From assembly GCA_043228905.1 (NCBI GenBank), contig JBHGNT010000016.1, forward strand, positions 9,114,001 through 9,178,000: a stretch of 64,000 nt of DNA, in the 5' to 3' direction. This DNA is from Azolla caroliniana (lineage: Eukaryota; Polypodiophyta). Below the pieces are notes generated by a model. The model was not told where the DNA came from. It did no database searches and worked only from the letters and a program-made list of their open reading frames with translations. Positions 32,703 to 43,609 of this stretch are shown here, piece by piece (the stretch's first letter is position 1; every line of letters begins with the position of its first letter). The position numbers and the translations under genes are program-made.

Positions 32703-33528
32703 TATGATGTTGATAATGGCATACGTGTGCAATGGAAAAGAAAGTTGTGAATCCAGGAAGTAAGCACCGAGTTTCTTGTCAAAGAAAGAGGAGGGACGAA
32801 ATAACTTCTATTGATAATTTCGAGTTGATTATAATAGTATTTCACATCTATATTTCCCCCCCTTGATAAGACTACTCACCCCCCTTTTATACATGAGGAA
32901 GGAGGGTGCATGAGTGCCAAGTGTCACCCATGCATAAGAGGCACCCACATTAGTAGGTAATAACGTTAATAGCTAAAATACTTGATAGTGATATTAGCAA
33001 AAATGTGCTTTGAATAGGTTTTTGGCTTTAAAAGTGGGTAATACCTTTAATAGCTAAAATACCTGATAGTGATAATAGCAAAATATGTTGATCATAGGTA
33101 TTTAGCTTTAAAAGTGGGTAATAATTTTAATAGGTAAAATACCTGATAGTGATAATAGCAAAATGTGCTTTGAATAGGTATTTGGCTTTTTGATTTTATG
33201 TGATAGTGGGTAATAGCTCTATTAGCCAAAATACCTAAGCATAGGTATTTAGCTTTTAAAATATTTTACTTGATATTATGTGGTAGTAGGCAATAGCTTT
33301 ATTAACTAAAATACCTGAGAATAGGTATTTCGTTTTTAAAATATTTTACTCGATATTATGTTTTTTCGTAGATTTGACTAGCTATTTACACATAATATTA
33401 TTATCCTCTAGCAACCAATTCTTATCAAGTTATTACCTATCGCATCGCTAGACAACCATTTACAAAGAATTGAATTAGTTCGTATAATTACGCAGAGGTT
33501 ATTTTCCCATCGTGACGTGAAAACGTCA
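32703..33528 (-). repeat. 5' LTR of H, five internal repeats
   Basis: About 826 bp, some 270 bp shorter than its partner because it has five rather than eight of the roughly 80-bp units (about 32955-33340). The outer end reads TGACGTTTTCACGTCACG on the minus strand. Confidence 0.85.
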
Positions 33529-34365
33529 TGGCAACAGATCGACACGCAACAGAGGCGGCCAACATGAGCAGAACCAGAGGCACAAAGGAAGTGCCAACAA
33601 CAGTGGACCCTCCACAAATAGGGGCAGTCAAGGAGGTGTCGGGAGCCAGCAAGGGAAAGCCACGAACTATAGTGGTCGAAAGGGTCACAAGGAGACCGAG
33701 TGTTGGAAGAAGAAATTAGATTTGGAGAAAGCCTAATCAAGTGGAGCTGACTTCGAGAGATGGCAGTGTTCACACTACGCGAAAGGTTCCTGGGCGAGTC
33801 AGAACGGGCCTTGCCTTCATCATGAAGCACAAGGCCAGTTCGATGGCGGCGAGCACCTCAAAATTGTAGGAGGTGTGGTGTGTGGATTATAGTGCTTCCA
33901 ATCACATGGCGAGGCATGAAAAGGTTGAAACAGAATGCTTGCACTATGGCCGAAAGGGCCATAGAGAAAGTGAGTGTTGGAAGAAGAGAGCTGATTCAGA
34001 CAAAGCCGGATCGAGCCGGAAAGACGCGAACAGGCGTCATCGATCGCACTTCGCTGGAGGCTCTGAGAGAGCCAGGTCGGGACCCGCCCTCGTCATGAAG
34101 CATAAGGCCAACTGGATGAGAGTATCTGATTCGAAGTTGGAAGAAGTTTGGTATGTGAACTCTGGAGCTTCAAACCACATGATGAACCACAAAGAGTGGT
34201 TCTCCTTTCTCGAGAAGCCAGAGAAGTCAGGGGTAGTCGAAACTGGGGACACACCCCACATCCCATCGTGCACATCTGAGGATTTCCTCTGTGCCATGTG
34301 GGTCAGAAGGGAATCATGAGGAATGTCCTGCATGTACCGACAATCACCAAGAACTTGGTGTCGGT
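33529..34365 (+). pseudogene. Copia I Gag end and protease start, with tandem duplication
   Basis: Coding resumes after H. Two successive copies of a roughly 260-bp segment each contain a zinc-knuckle remnant (YSGRKGHKETECWKK; CLHYGRKGHRESECWKK) and a protease start (VDYSASNHM; VNSGASNHM). The copies begin near 33665 and 33935 and have diverged clearly, so the duplication is old. Both protease sites have lost the DSG triad. The segment ends at the insertion of element J. Confidence 0.78.
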
Positions 34366-34367
34366 TG

Positions 34368-34913
34368 TGTTGGGAAATCGGTCCCTCTAGATGGGATCCG
34401 ACTGTGAATGAAGAGATCCAGAAACCGGACCGGATGGACCTGGTGAGAATCGGAAGAGAAGACAGATTTATAAATATGTCTTGAGTAAGCCTATTGAGGC
34501 TACATTTGTAAATAGCCCTAAGTTCATATAGGTATAAATATGACTTAGGGCAATCACTTTATGTGAAAGTGAGAGTTGTATATTATAGCTGTTCATATCG
34601 TTGTAACTGCTGTACAGAGATAGATAGAGAGGGAGAGAGTGTGAGATACAAAGCGATACTCTGTTATAACCGCCGGTTGGCGAAGATATAGAGCTCGAGG
34701 TCGTTGCCTCTGAGGCTCTAATTGTACCTTTCTCCTATAGTGATAGTTGGAGTCTATAAGCTCCCGTGGTTTTTCCCATTTAGGGTTTTCCATGTAAACA
34801 TCCTATGTATTTCCTTTGTGTACTCTCCACTTCCCATTTCTGTGTTCTCCATTCTCATCGAAGTGATTCAAGACTCGGTTGTGGCTGAGCAATATTCCGC
34901 GTGATTCTCTTCA
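34368..34913 (+). repeat. 5' LTR of J
   Basis: Starts TGTTGGGAAATCGGTCCCTC and ends TTCTCTTCA (546 bp). TATA-like GTATAAATATG near 34530. Confidence 0.88.
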
Positions 34914-34916
34914 AAC

Positions 34917-34929
34917 TGGTATCAAAGCG
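34917..34929 (+). promoter_or_regulatory. Primer-binding site of J
   Basis: TGGTATCAAAGCG, an initiator-Met type with one change, three bases inside the LTR. Confidence 0.88.
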
Positions 34930-34934
34930 AACAA

Positions 34935-36037
34935 CACAGGAACTGGAAGAATTGTTCGGCGGCATATTTAAGCTCACCGGCTCCAACTACTCAGTGTGGA
35001 AGTCGAAGATGAGGGATATGATGGTGGTTAAAGATCTTTGGTTGCCGGTCGATGCCACAATGTGGGAGGTGATGCACATGAAGACTACGACAGACATCTG
35101 GTGATTCATCAACATGAGCCTATACAACAACTTCAATGAAGAGAGCAAGGCTCATGAACTCTGGGAGAAGATCGACATCATGTTCCAGAACAAGAATGTC
35201 GTTAATCAGGTTTCGGTATTTTGGAAGCTAGTGAGACTTTGGTACCAGGAGGGCTCCAGTATGGCGGAGCACATGAATGCCTTCCAGGGGCTGATACATC
35301 AAGCAACCTCATTGGAAGTACCTCTCGCCGATGAGGTACTCGTATTGCTCCTACTCGATTCCCTCCTAGATAGCTGGGAGACGTTAGTTGTCACGTTGGG
35401 CAACACCGAGCCGGGAGGAAAGCAGTTATCCCTAGCAAGGGTAATATCAAGCTTGCTAGATGAAGAAGCTCGCCGGAAGGACCAGGAGTCCGGAACCGAT
35501 CCGAAGGCCTTGGTCACAGAAGATGACCACAACCAGGGAAGAGGCCGGTATCGGAGTCCCCAAAACCGGGACAAATCGAGGACGAGGTCGAAGTCAAGGG
35601 GGACCACGTGCTTCTATTGCGGGAAGCTGGGACACTTCCAAAAGAACTGTCGGCATTTCTGGAAGGAGAAAGGAGACTCACCTCAAAAAGTATGGACCAG
35701 TAAAGAAGTATCTTACCGGCATCCGAAGGTGTTCGGGTGTCTCGCATATGTGCATGTTGCAAAGGACAAGAGAGCAAAGCTAGATCCAAAGTCCATGCCA
35801 TGCATATTCCTTAGATACGGCAATGATGAGTTCGGTTACCGGGTGTGGGATCTGGTCGGCAAGAAGGTGTTCTGGAGTCGGGACATAGTCTTCATGGAAG
35901 ACAGGACCATGGCTGACTGGAAGTCGGAGAAGAAGATGATCAACTCCGGATCATCCAATGAAAATCGGCCTGAGGACACAAGGACCTACTCGGTTGAGAA
36001 CCGGATGTTAGATGGTAAATGGATGACACTTGATTAA
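34935..36037 (+). pseudogene. Copia J Gag fused in frame to the integrase C-terminus
   Basis: After a stop near 35102 a 307-codon frame (35114-36037) runs through copia Gag (HELWEKIDIMFQNKN, FQGLIHQATSLEVPLADEV), an intact zinc knuckle CFYCGKLGHFQKNC (near 35610), then without a break into KVWTSKEVSYRHPKVFGCLA, the integrase C-terminal region. The whole protease and integrase catalytic core are removed by a deletion near 35685 that kept the frame. The rest ends in the linker before reverse transcriptase. An in-frame deletion leaves open whether a Gag-like fusion was once made; that is inference. Confidence 0.85.
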
Positions 36038-36059
36038 CCGGCCGGATACGGACAGGAAT

Positions 36060-37090
36060 CCGAAACGACCGAAGAAGAAGACAAAGAAGAAGAAGAAGAC
36101 ACCAGAATCAAACAAGATTTCGAGACGGAGGAACTGGTAGTTAGAAACCAGGGACGGAGATATCCTCTCCGGGAGAGAAGAGCCCCCCGGAAATTTCCGG
36201 ATACAGAGCATGTGTTGCTAACCGATGAGGGGGAGCTGGAAAGCTTCGAAGAAGCAAAGAGAGACACACACAGCTGCAAGTGGTTGAGTGTCATGCAAGA
36301 TGAGATGGATTCCCTGCATGAGAACCACACATATGAATTGGTGGAGTTACCGAAAGGAAAGAGGGCACTCCGGAACAAGTGGGTGTACAAGCTGAAATCG
36401 GGAGACGCTGGAAATCCACCAAGGTATAAGGTCCGAATCATGGCGAAGGGCTTCCAACAGAAGAAAGGAGTGGACTTCAATGAGATCTTTCCCCCGGTAG
36501 TAAAGATGGCATCCATCCAGACGGTATTGGGCATAGCGGCAAGCATGGACCTCGAGGTAGAGCAACTGGACATCAAGACGGCATTCCTACATGGCAACCT
36601 CGAAGAAGAGATCTACATGCATCAACCAGAAGGATTTGAGAAGAAAGGGAAGGAGCACATGGTGTGTCGGCTGAAGAAGAACCTATACGGACTGAAGCAA
36701 GCTCCCCGGCAATGGTATCGGAAGTTCGAATCCTTCATGACCGACCAAGAGTACCACAAAACACAAGCCGATCACTATGTGTTTGTGACGAAATTTGACG
36801 GAGGAGATTTCTTGATACTCCTATATGTGGATGATATGTTGATCGTCGGAAGAGACCAACTCAAGATACGGATGCTGACGAAGGCCCTGAATTGGACCTT
36901 CTCAATGAAAGACTTGGGAACAACAAGACAGATATTGGAAATGCACATCATCCGGGACCGATCGAAGAAGTTGTTGTGGTTGTCACAGGAGAAGTACGTG
37001 ACGAAGGTGCTTCAACGGTTCAACATGTCGGAGGCGAAGCTGGTCGGATCGACACTTCCGGCAAACTGCAAGCTGTCCATATGCCTCTGC
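36060..37090 (+). pseudogene. Copia J reverse transcriptase
   Basis: Nearly intact copia RT (open 36212-37264): LPKGKRALRNKWVYKLK, AKGFQQKKGVDFNEIFPPVV, LDIKTAFLHGNLEEEIYM, NLYGLKQAPRQWYRKFESF and the catalytic ILLYVDDMLIVG near 36820. A frameshift near 37085 separates it from RNase H. Confidence 0.92.
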
Positions 37091-37706
37091 CATCGGAAGC
37101 TTGATGTACGCGATGGTATGTACCCGACCGGATATCGGATATGCAGTCGGAGTGGTGAGCCAGTTCATGAGCAATCCTGGCAAAGAGCATTGGAATGCAG
37201 TCAAGTGGATACTCCAATACTTGAAAGTTACCTCGAGTATGTGCCTCCGGTTCGGCTCCGATAATCCCCAACTTGACAGATTCATGGATTTGGATATGTC
37301 GGCTGATGCGGATACTAGCCAGTGTACATCCAGATATGTCATGACTTATGCAGGGGGAGCTGTATCATGGCAGTTGAGGCTGCAGAAGATGGTTGCGTTG
37401 TCAACCATGGAGGCGCGCGTACATGGCAGTTGTAGAAGCCGGCAAGGAGATAATTTGGATCAAGGACTTCATCGGAGAGCTAGGGATCCAACAGGAGGAA
37501 TACCAGCTCTACTGCAACATTCAAAGTGCCATCCACCTTGCAAAGAATGCGACCTACCATTCCCGGACGAACAATATCCAACGGAGGTACCACTGGATTT
37601 GGGAGAGAGTAGAAGATCAAGAGTTCATGCTGACAAAGATCTACATGGAGGATAACGGGTCGAATATGCTGATCAAGGTGTTAACGACCGACAAGCTGGA
37701 CGCGTG
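37091..37706 (+). pseudogene. Copia J RNase H
   Basis: Two overlapping frames: TRPDIGYAVGVVSQFMSNPG, AVKWILQYLK and FMDLDMSADADTSQCTSRYV, then after a frame change near 37410 MAVVEAGKEIIWIKDFIGELG and NIQSAIHLAKNATYHSRTN. Confidence 0.88.
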
Positions 37707-37759
37707 ATGAAAGCGAATGAGGCTGATAAGACATCCCATGCCGGAGTAAAGTGGTACAT

Positions 37760-38282
37760 TGCTGGGAAATCGGTCCCTCCGGATAGGATCCGGCTGTGAA
37801 TGAAGAGATCCAGAAACCGGATCGGATGGACCCGGTGAGAACCGGAAGAGAAGATAGATTTGTAAATATGTCTTGAGTAAGCCTATTAAGGCTACATTTG
37901 TAAGTAGCCCTAAGTTCATGTAAGTATAAATATGAAAGTGAGAGTTGTATGTTGTAGTTGTTCATATCGTTGTAACTGTTGTACAGAGATAGATAGAGAG
38001 GGAGAGAGTGTGAGATATAGAGCGATATTATGTTGTAACCGCCGGTTGGTGAAGATACAGAGCTCAAGGTCGTTGCCTCCGAGGCTCTAATTGTACCTTT
38101 CTCCTATAGTGATAGTTGGAGTTCGTGGGCTCCCGTGGTTTTTCCCATTTACGGTTTTCCCCGTAAACATCTTGTGTATTTCCTTTGTGTACTCTCCACT
38201 TCCCATTTCTGTGTTCTCCATTCTCATCGAAGTGATTCAAGACTCGGTTGTGGCCGAACAATATTCCGTGTGATTCTCTTCA
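37760..38282 (+). repeat. 3' LTR of J
   Basis: Starts TGCTGGGAAATCGGTCCCTC and ends TTCTCTTCA (523 bp). Compared with the 5' LTR it has a 23-bp deletion near 37933 and scattered substitutions. Confidence 0.88.
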
Positions 38283-38288
38283 AACGGT

Positions 38289-39470
38289 CAGATCGTAGAT
38301 CAAGGTATGTAGGTCCGGTTCACTCACCATGGATGCTTCATCGAGGAGGAAGGCCGAATCATTGCGCAAGGGCGCCGGGATGGAAGAATGTTCATCCTCG
38401 AAACTAATGATGTTGGCACCGCTATGTTTGCAAAAGGACAAAAGGTCAAGTTGCATATCGACCTCTGGCATAAGTGAATCAACCACATCAACTTTCGCAA
38501 GCTTTAGGAGTTACAGTCAGAACACATTGTTTTCGGACTGCCGAAGTTCACTGGCCGGAAAGGCCAAATATGTGAAGCTTGCCAACTCGGGAAGCAACAC
38601 AGGCTTCCATTCCCCAACGAGATGAATCAGAACTGGAATCGGCTTGATCTTATACATTCGAATGTGTGGGGACCGGCACAAAACGTGAGCATTGGCAGGA
38701 GTCAGTATTTTGTCTCCTTCATCGACGATTTCAGTCTCCACGCTTGGATCTATCTGATCGAGAAGAAGAGCGAAGTCCTCTCTTTCTTCCGGGACCTAAA
38801 GAATCATGTAGAGCGAGAAACCGGAAGGAAGATTAAGTGTTTGAGATCGGATGGCGGGAGAGAGTACTTTCCGGCCAGTTCACTAGTTTCTGTAGACCAA
38901 TGGAATTCGCCGAGAGTTCTCCTGCAGATACACGCCGGAGTAGAACGGCGTGGTTGAACGTCGGAATCAGACGTTGCTAGAAGTGGCGAGGGCAATGCTG
39001 GAGCAGAAGAGCATGCCCCGGATTTAGTGGGCTGAAGCAATTCAAACCACCGTTTACATACAAAATCGGATATATGCGTCAGGGAGAAAGGTGTCGCTAC
39101 ACGAATTGTATTTTGAGTTTAAGCCGAATTTGGCTCACCTTCGGGTATTCGGCAGCATTGCATATGTGCATGTGCCGGAGGAAAAGTGAAGGAAACTAGA
39201 TGCAAAATCCGAGAAGTGCATCATGGTTGGCTACTCCAACGAACAGACGGGGTATAAGTGCTACAACCCCCGTTTGAAGCAAGTCCGAGTTAGCCGTGAT
39301 GTTTTCTTCGACGAATCAGCATCTTGGTACCTCGCATCACCCAAACCTGAGCCGATTGCTATGAATGAGGCGACAAACTCTGGCACAGAGGAAAGCGTTG
39401 CGGAATCTAAACGACGGGATAGTCTCACTTCCCTCCGGATCAGTGAAACGAATCTGGATTGGTAGAGTTG
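38289..39470 (+). pseudogene. Copia I GAG-pre-integrase and integrase
   Basis: Coding traces after J: the zinc-binding end CEACQLGKQHR (about 38570), core VSFIDDFSLHAWIYLIEKK and KIKCLRSDGGREYF (38700-38880), and C-terminal HLRVFGSIAYVHVPEE and KCIMVGYSNEQTGYKCYNP (39130-39270). The first catalytic Asp position reads LIHSNVWGP (N for D). Several stops and frame changes. Confidence 0.85.
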
Positions 39471-39765
39471 GAGCGGTCAACTAGATGACAAGCTGGCGAG
39501 TAGCGAAGACTCAATCGTGCTCTCCCTGCGGAAGGAACCAAGGAGATGGTTCACACGCAAAGAGAATGGGAAGCAAAAGATGCTGGAATATGACAACGGT
39601 AGGGAGGAGTCGAATTGGAGCGAATCCGACTCCGGAAAGCAAGAAGACGGATCTCTGGAGAAGAGGTCGGAGTCAGCCAAGAGGGCCATCAAATCGGCAG
39701 AGCAGAAATTGCGCTGATCTATCCGCCAAAAGCACCCCATAGTTTGATACAGATATAACGAGTAT

Positions 39766-39881
39766 ATGGCGCATCATTATGCGTACATTGTGAAGGTGGC
39801 AGCAGTCCATGATCCGGAGAGCTATGGCGCATCATTATGCGTACATTGTGAAGGTGGCAGCAGTCCATGATCCGGAGAGCT
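39766..39881 (+). repeat. Perfect 58-bp tandem duplication
   Basis: The unit beginning ATGGCGCATCATTATGCG and ending CCGGAGAGCT occurs twice with no difference (39766-39823 and 39824-39881). It lies just before the reverse transcriptase of copia I. Confidence 0.95.
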
Positions 39882-40500
39882 ACGTAGAAGTGGCTAAGGT
39901 TCCGAACTGGTAGAAGGCCATGGAGGAAGAGATGCACACGCTCACGAAGAATGAGATGTGGAACTTGGTGGATGTACCGACAGGAATGAAGGCAATTGGT
40001 TGCCGGTGGGTATACAAGATCAAATACAACATTGATAGCTCCGTCAACCAGTACAAGGCCCAGTTAGTGGCAAAGGGCTACGCGCAATAGCACGGCATCG
40101 ACTACGATGAGATGTTCGCGCCGATCGCAAAGATAAAAACCGTCTGTGTCTTGCTTGTCGTAGCAACGGGGAAGGGGTGGCATCTACATCAAATGGATGT
40201 GAAAAATGTGTTCCTACAAGGTGATCTTGAGGAATAGGTATATATGGTCCAACTTCCCGGATTTCAGTCCGGAATGAACACGTTGGCCGTTCTCCGACTG
40301 AAGAAGTCCCTTTACGGACTCAAGCAAGTGATGCGTTCTTGGAACGTGAAAATCACGTAGCGACTGTGTCGGATGGGGTTTGCCGCGTCGAAGTCAAGAC
40401 TCTTCACTTTTCATCCGGTGAGGTCGGAACGGGCCGGTAAGCATTTTGCTTTATGTTGATGATTTAGTCATCACCGGCGCCGACCTGAACTAAATCGACC
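39882..40500 (+). pseudogene. Copia I reverse transcriptase
   Basis: Copia RT with [65 protein letters not shown] and a frame-shifted YVDDLVI box near 40455. In-frame TAG codons occur at four sites (after PNW, YAQ, LEE and KIT) where copia relatives usually have Gln or a similar residue. Confidence 0.85.
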
Positions 40501-40505
40501 GCGTC

Positions 40506-41320
40506 ATGTCCGAACTCGCGACATCGTTTGACATGAAGGGTCTTGGGGACCTTCATTACTTCCTTGCGATCGAAGTGATCCACACTCCAGAAGGCATACT
40601 GGTCAGTCCACACCACTATGTGTTGAGTATGCTGTTCAAATTCGGTATGATGGAATGCAAGTCCGTCTCGACTCCTCGGGATAGGAATGTGAAGCTCCGC
40701 CCCGACTCCAGAATGGCATGCGACACGGAATGGTTCCGACAAATAGTCAGAAGCCTCATATATCTGACCACCACTCGACCAGACCTTAGTTATCCAGTCA
40801 GACTGATTAGTCAATTTATGGCGCATCCAACTGTGGAGTACCTTCAGTGCACACACCGAATACTCAGGTACGTTAGCGACACTAAGGATAGGGGATTGAT
40901 GTATCAGACTGGTGTGGCCAGACAACTTGTTGGCTTCACGGATGCCGATTGGGCCGGAAATGTCGACGATCATAAGTCTACATCCAGATATGCGTTTTCA
41001 CTTGGAAGCATCGCGGCCACCTAGAGCAGTAAGAAGCAGTCGACAGTAGCACTGTCGAGCATCAAGGCCAAGTACTGAGCGGATCTTGCGACATGCGAAG
41101 CCATATGCCTCAAGAGGCTCCTTAAGGATCTGCAGTTGGAGGTGTCCAATCCGATGACGATCTACTACGAAAACCTCAGCAGTAGTCGGTTGGCGAAGAA
41201 CCTCGTTTTTCACACTCGGACCAACCACATTGAGGTGCACTACCATCTTCACCAAACCTCTCGGCCTGGACAAGTTGCAACATTTTTCGAAGATGCTTGG
41301 TCTTCAACGTCTTGACATGC
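40506..41320 (+). pseudogene. Copia I RNase H
   Basis: The open stretch 40506-41024 includes MKGLGDLHYFLAIEV, TRPDLSYPVRLISQFM, HRILRYVSDTKDRGLMY and LVGFTDADWAGNVDDHKST (catalytic Asp present). Stops follow (TAG near 41023). Traces of the end (HTRTNHIEVHYH) continue to about 41320. Confidence 0.87.
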
Positions 41321-41965
41321 CATACTTGAGGGGGAGAAAGAAGGAGGAAACTATAACAGGAACTGGGAAAACCGGCAAAGGCACCGGATAAGCAACTAGA
41401 GAGAAGTAAACAACCGAAACAAGGGGAGACAAGAAGAAAAAGGGAGCCAAGTCAATTGAAGAAGTCGGCACATCCGAACAAGTTGAAACAAGCGGCAATG
41501 ACAGAAGAGTCAAGAAGGACAGAGCTGACAGGAAGGAGAAGGCCAAGACCCGAACGTGGTCTGATGTTGTGAAGGGCCTGAAGATAGAGGACGAATTGGA
41601 GACAACCAATCAGACAAGAGGTGGAACGAATCGGAGGCACTCGGTTTGGAAGAGGTGTTTGATTTGGAGGAACATGATCAACTGAAGGTGAAATGGATGA
41701 GGAGGTAGCAGAAGTTGATACTGACACGTAGGAACCGACAGGTCGAGAAGCGCCTAAGTGGCAACAACGAAGGAGCTGAGATGGGCCTTATGAGCAAACA
41801 AGCCGATCAAGAAGGTCAAGGTGTGCGGGACCAGACGGGTGGAAAGCTGAACTGGATGGGTCGAGGAGGGCGAATGAGGTGGGAAGACGCCAAGAGGAGT
41901 TGGATGCAAGGTTCGACAGACACTAACTCAGTGATCCGACCTCAAGTTGAGCATGAGGGAGAGTG
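41321..41965 (+). other. Region between RNase H and 3' LTR of copia I
   Basis: It starts with a purine-rich GGGGGAGAAAGAAGGAGG. It then codes for a Lys/Glu-rich stretch with no recognised domain (for example TRTWSDVVKGLKIEDELE), broken by stops. Copia elements usually pass from RNase H to the 3' LTR with little between, so these 640 bp are extra. A polypurine tract (GCATGAGGGAGAG) abuts the LTR. Confidence 0.6.
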
Positions 41966-42253
41966 TTGAGCGGACAAGCTCAACTGGATCCGGATCAGTA
42001 TCCAGAACGAAGAACCGGATAGGTATCCGAAACCAAGAGCCGGATCGGATTGTAACCGATAGGCCATTAGAGGTCTACAATCTTAACCGAGAACGTAGGC
42101 AGATTCCTTGGAATTAGTGTTAGTCACTCATATGAACATTGAAGTACATGTTAGTACTTCTATCAGTCCTTTATCGACTTTTATAAAAGTGCTCACTGAG
42201 CACATTGTATCTACAACGAGTGTTATTATTCTGAATTGAGTTTATGCTATTTT

Positions 42254-42289
<36 letters not shown>

Positions 42290-42382
42290 GTGTATTCAAG
42301 CTTTTCATTAAACCTCCATTCTGTGTTCTGTTGTTATCTGGACTAGCCGGTTTGTCTTAGCTTCCGTACAATATCTTTTTCA
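41966..42382 (+). repeat. 3' LTR of copia I
   Basis: Starts TGTTGAGCGGACAAGCTC and ends TATCTTTTTCA (417 bp). It contains TTATAAAAG near 42182 and a CT microsatellite at about 42259-42288. Same family as solo LTR G. Confidence 0.85.
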
Positions 42383-43136
42383 CCGAGTATATAGACATGG
42401 TTTTTCAGATATAGGATGCAAACTTCTGGTACCACATCCCCGACACTTGTTTTAAGCCGTAAATGCTTTTCTTGAATCGACATACGAGGTGACCTTCCTC
42501 CCTCGTAGCCGAGAAGCCTACCGGTTGAAACATGTAGATGTCTTCTTCCAGATCTCTGTGTAGGAATGTCATCTTTACGTCCATCTCCTCGAGCTCTAGG
42601 TCTTCTGTCGCCACGACCCCAAGTAGGAGCCGAAGGGCGGTCATCTTGAATATTGGTGAGAATATCTTGTCGTAGTCGACCTCATGTTCCTGTTTGAATC
42701 CCTTTGCGACGAGCCCAACTTTGTATTTGGGCTTCTCCGAATCGAATACATTTTTGTATTTGAATACCCATTTGCAGTGTAGCACCTTCCTTCCAGCTGG
42801 TAGTTCGACCAACTCCATGTATTGTTCTGATGGATCAAGTACATCTCGGACCTCATGGCTTGTAGCCATGTGTTGGCGTCTGCTGCGGCTATGGCTTCCT
42901 TGTAGGAGCTCAATTTGCCTGCGTCCGTGTACTTGATGTAGTCTAGGCTTGGTGAATAGGACTCTGTCGGCCTTTTGACTCATGTGGATCTTTTGGGTGC
43001 GGATTTTGTTGTTTCGATTTCATCAGTCGATTCAGTCGACCCATTGGTATTTTCTTGAACCACCTCCAGGAGTCCTTCAGGATGACTCGCCCCTGTAATA
43101 CGATTTCTGCGATGTCAAATCATCTTCCCCTGTTGT
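42383..43136 (-). pseudogene. Copia M reverse transcriptase, N-terminal part
   Basis: The minus strand encodes a 192-codon open frame with LVELPAGRKVLHCKWVFKYK, LVAKGFKQEHEVDYDKIFSP, LEEMDVKMTFLHRDLEEDIY and FKKSIYGLKQVSGMWYQKF. The YVDD part is missing, cut by copia I. On the right it ends in the linker before RT, where element B2 begins. Confidence 0.87.
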
Positions 43137-43590
43137 TGTCACCGGCTGGACAAGCCACTAACAGAGGGTGTCCCTTTAGAACACTTCACCAAAGGGGTGG
43201 TATGGTAAGGAATGTGCAGACCGCGATACAGGACCGATCCTTCCCGGAGCGCTCCAGAATGATTAACTTGATACACGCATATGATAATCACAGTAAGTGC
43301 AGAATGGTAGTAACAAGATACACAATATGTAAAGACACAACACTTCTCTATTCATTATCCATTGTCAATTACATCATCTCCGGATCCTTTTATAGGTATT
43401 TGGTTGTGCTACAAACCGGTGCCAACCGGCAATTGGCTACGAACCGGTCCAGATCCAGTTCGGCATACTGATTCCAGGTCTGTCTGTCCGATCTTATAAT
43501 TATCATAACGATCTTATAATTATCATAATTTCTCTAATTACAACTCCCAAAACCGGCTCCCTTTTCATACTCTAGCCTAACCGGCCAACA
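43137..43590 (-). repeat. 3' LTR of Ty3 element B2
   Basis: On the minus strand it starts TGTTGGCCGGTTAGGC and ends near CAGCCGGTGACA (the left limit could be 43131-43137). CTATAAAAGG lies near 43399. Shares GGAC(A/G)GAC and CGGTTGGCACCG segments with the LTRs of L and B1. Confidence 0.8.
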
Positions 43591-43609
43591 AATGGCACAC
43601 CCGTGGGAC

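Larger units (their letters stand above)
29244..33528 (-). mobile_element. Internally deleted Ty3 element H
   Basis: Two LTRs (29244-30337 and about 32703-33528) flank 2.4 kb coding for Gag, protease and only the C-terminal tail of integrase. Reverse transcriptase, RNase H and the integrase core are absent. Gag and protease are homologous to A1. It is inserted in the Gag of copia I. No clean target duplication is seen (a gtgg/tgg match at best). Confidence 0.88.
34366..38284 (+). mobile_element. Copia element J, internally deleted
   Basis: Two LTRs (34368-34913 and 37760-38282), primer site, Gag, integrase C-terminus, reverse transcriptase and RNase H. Protease and the integrase core are missing. 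It lies inside the protease region of copia I. The bases cggt at 34362-34365 and 38285-38288 are a probable target duplication. The LTRs differ at many sites and by a 23-bp gap, so J is older than D. Confidence 0.9.

Noticed and set aside
29243-33533. A clear target duplication for element H
   Set aside because: Only a partial gtgg/tgg match can be made and the LTR limits are uncertain by 2 bases.
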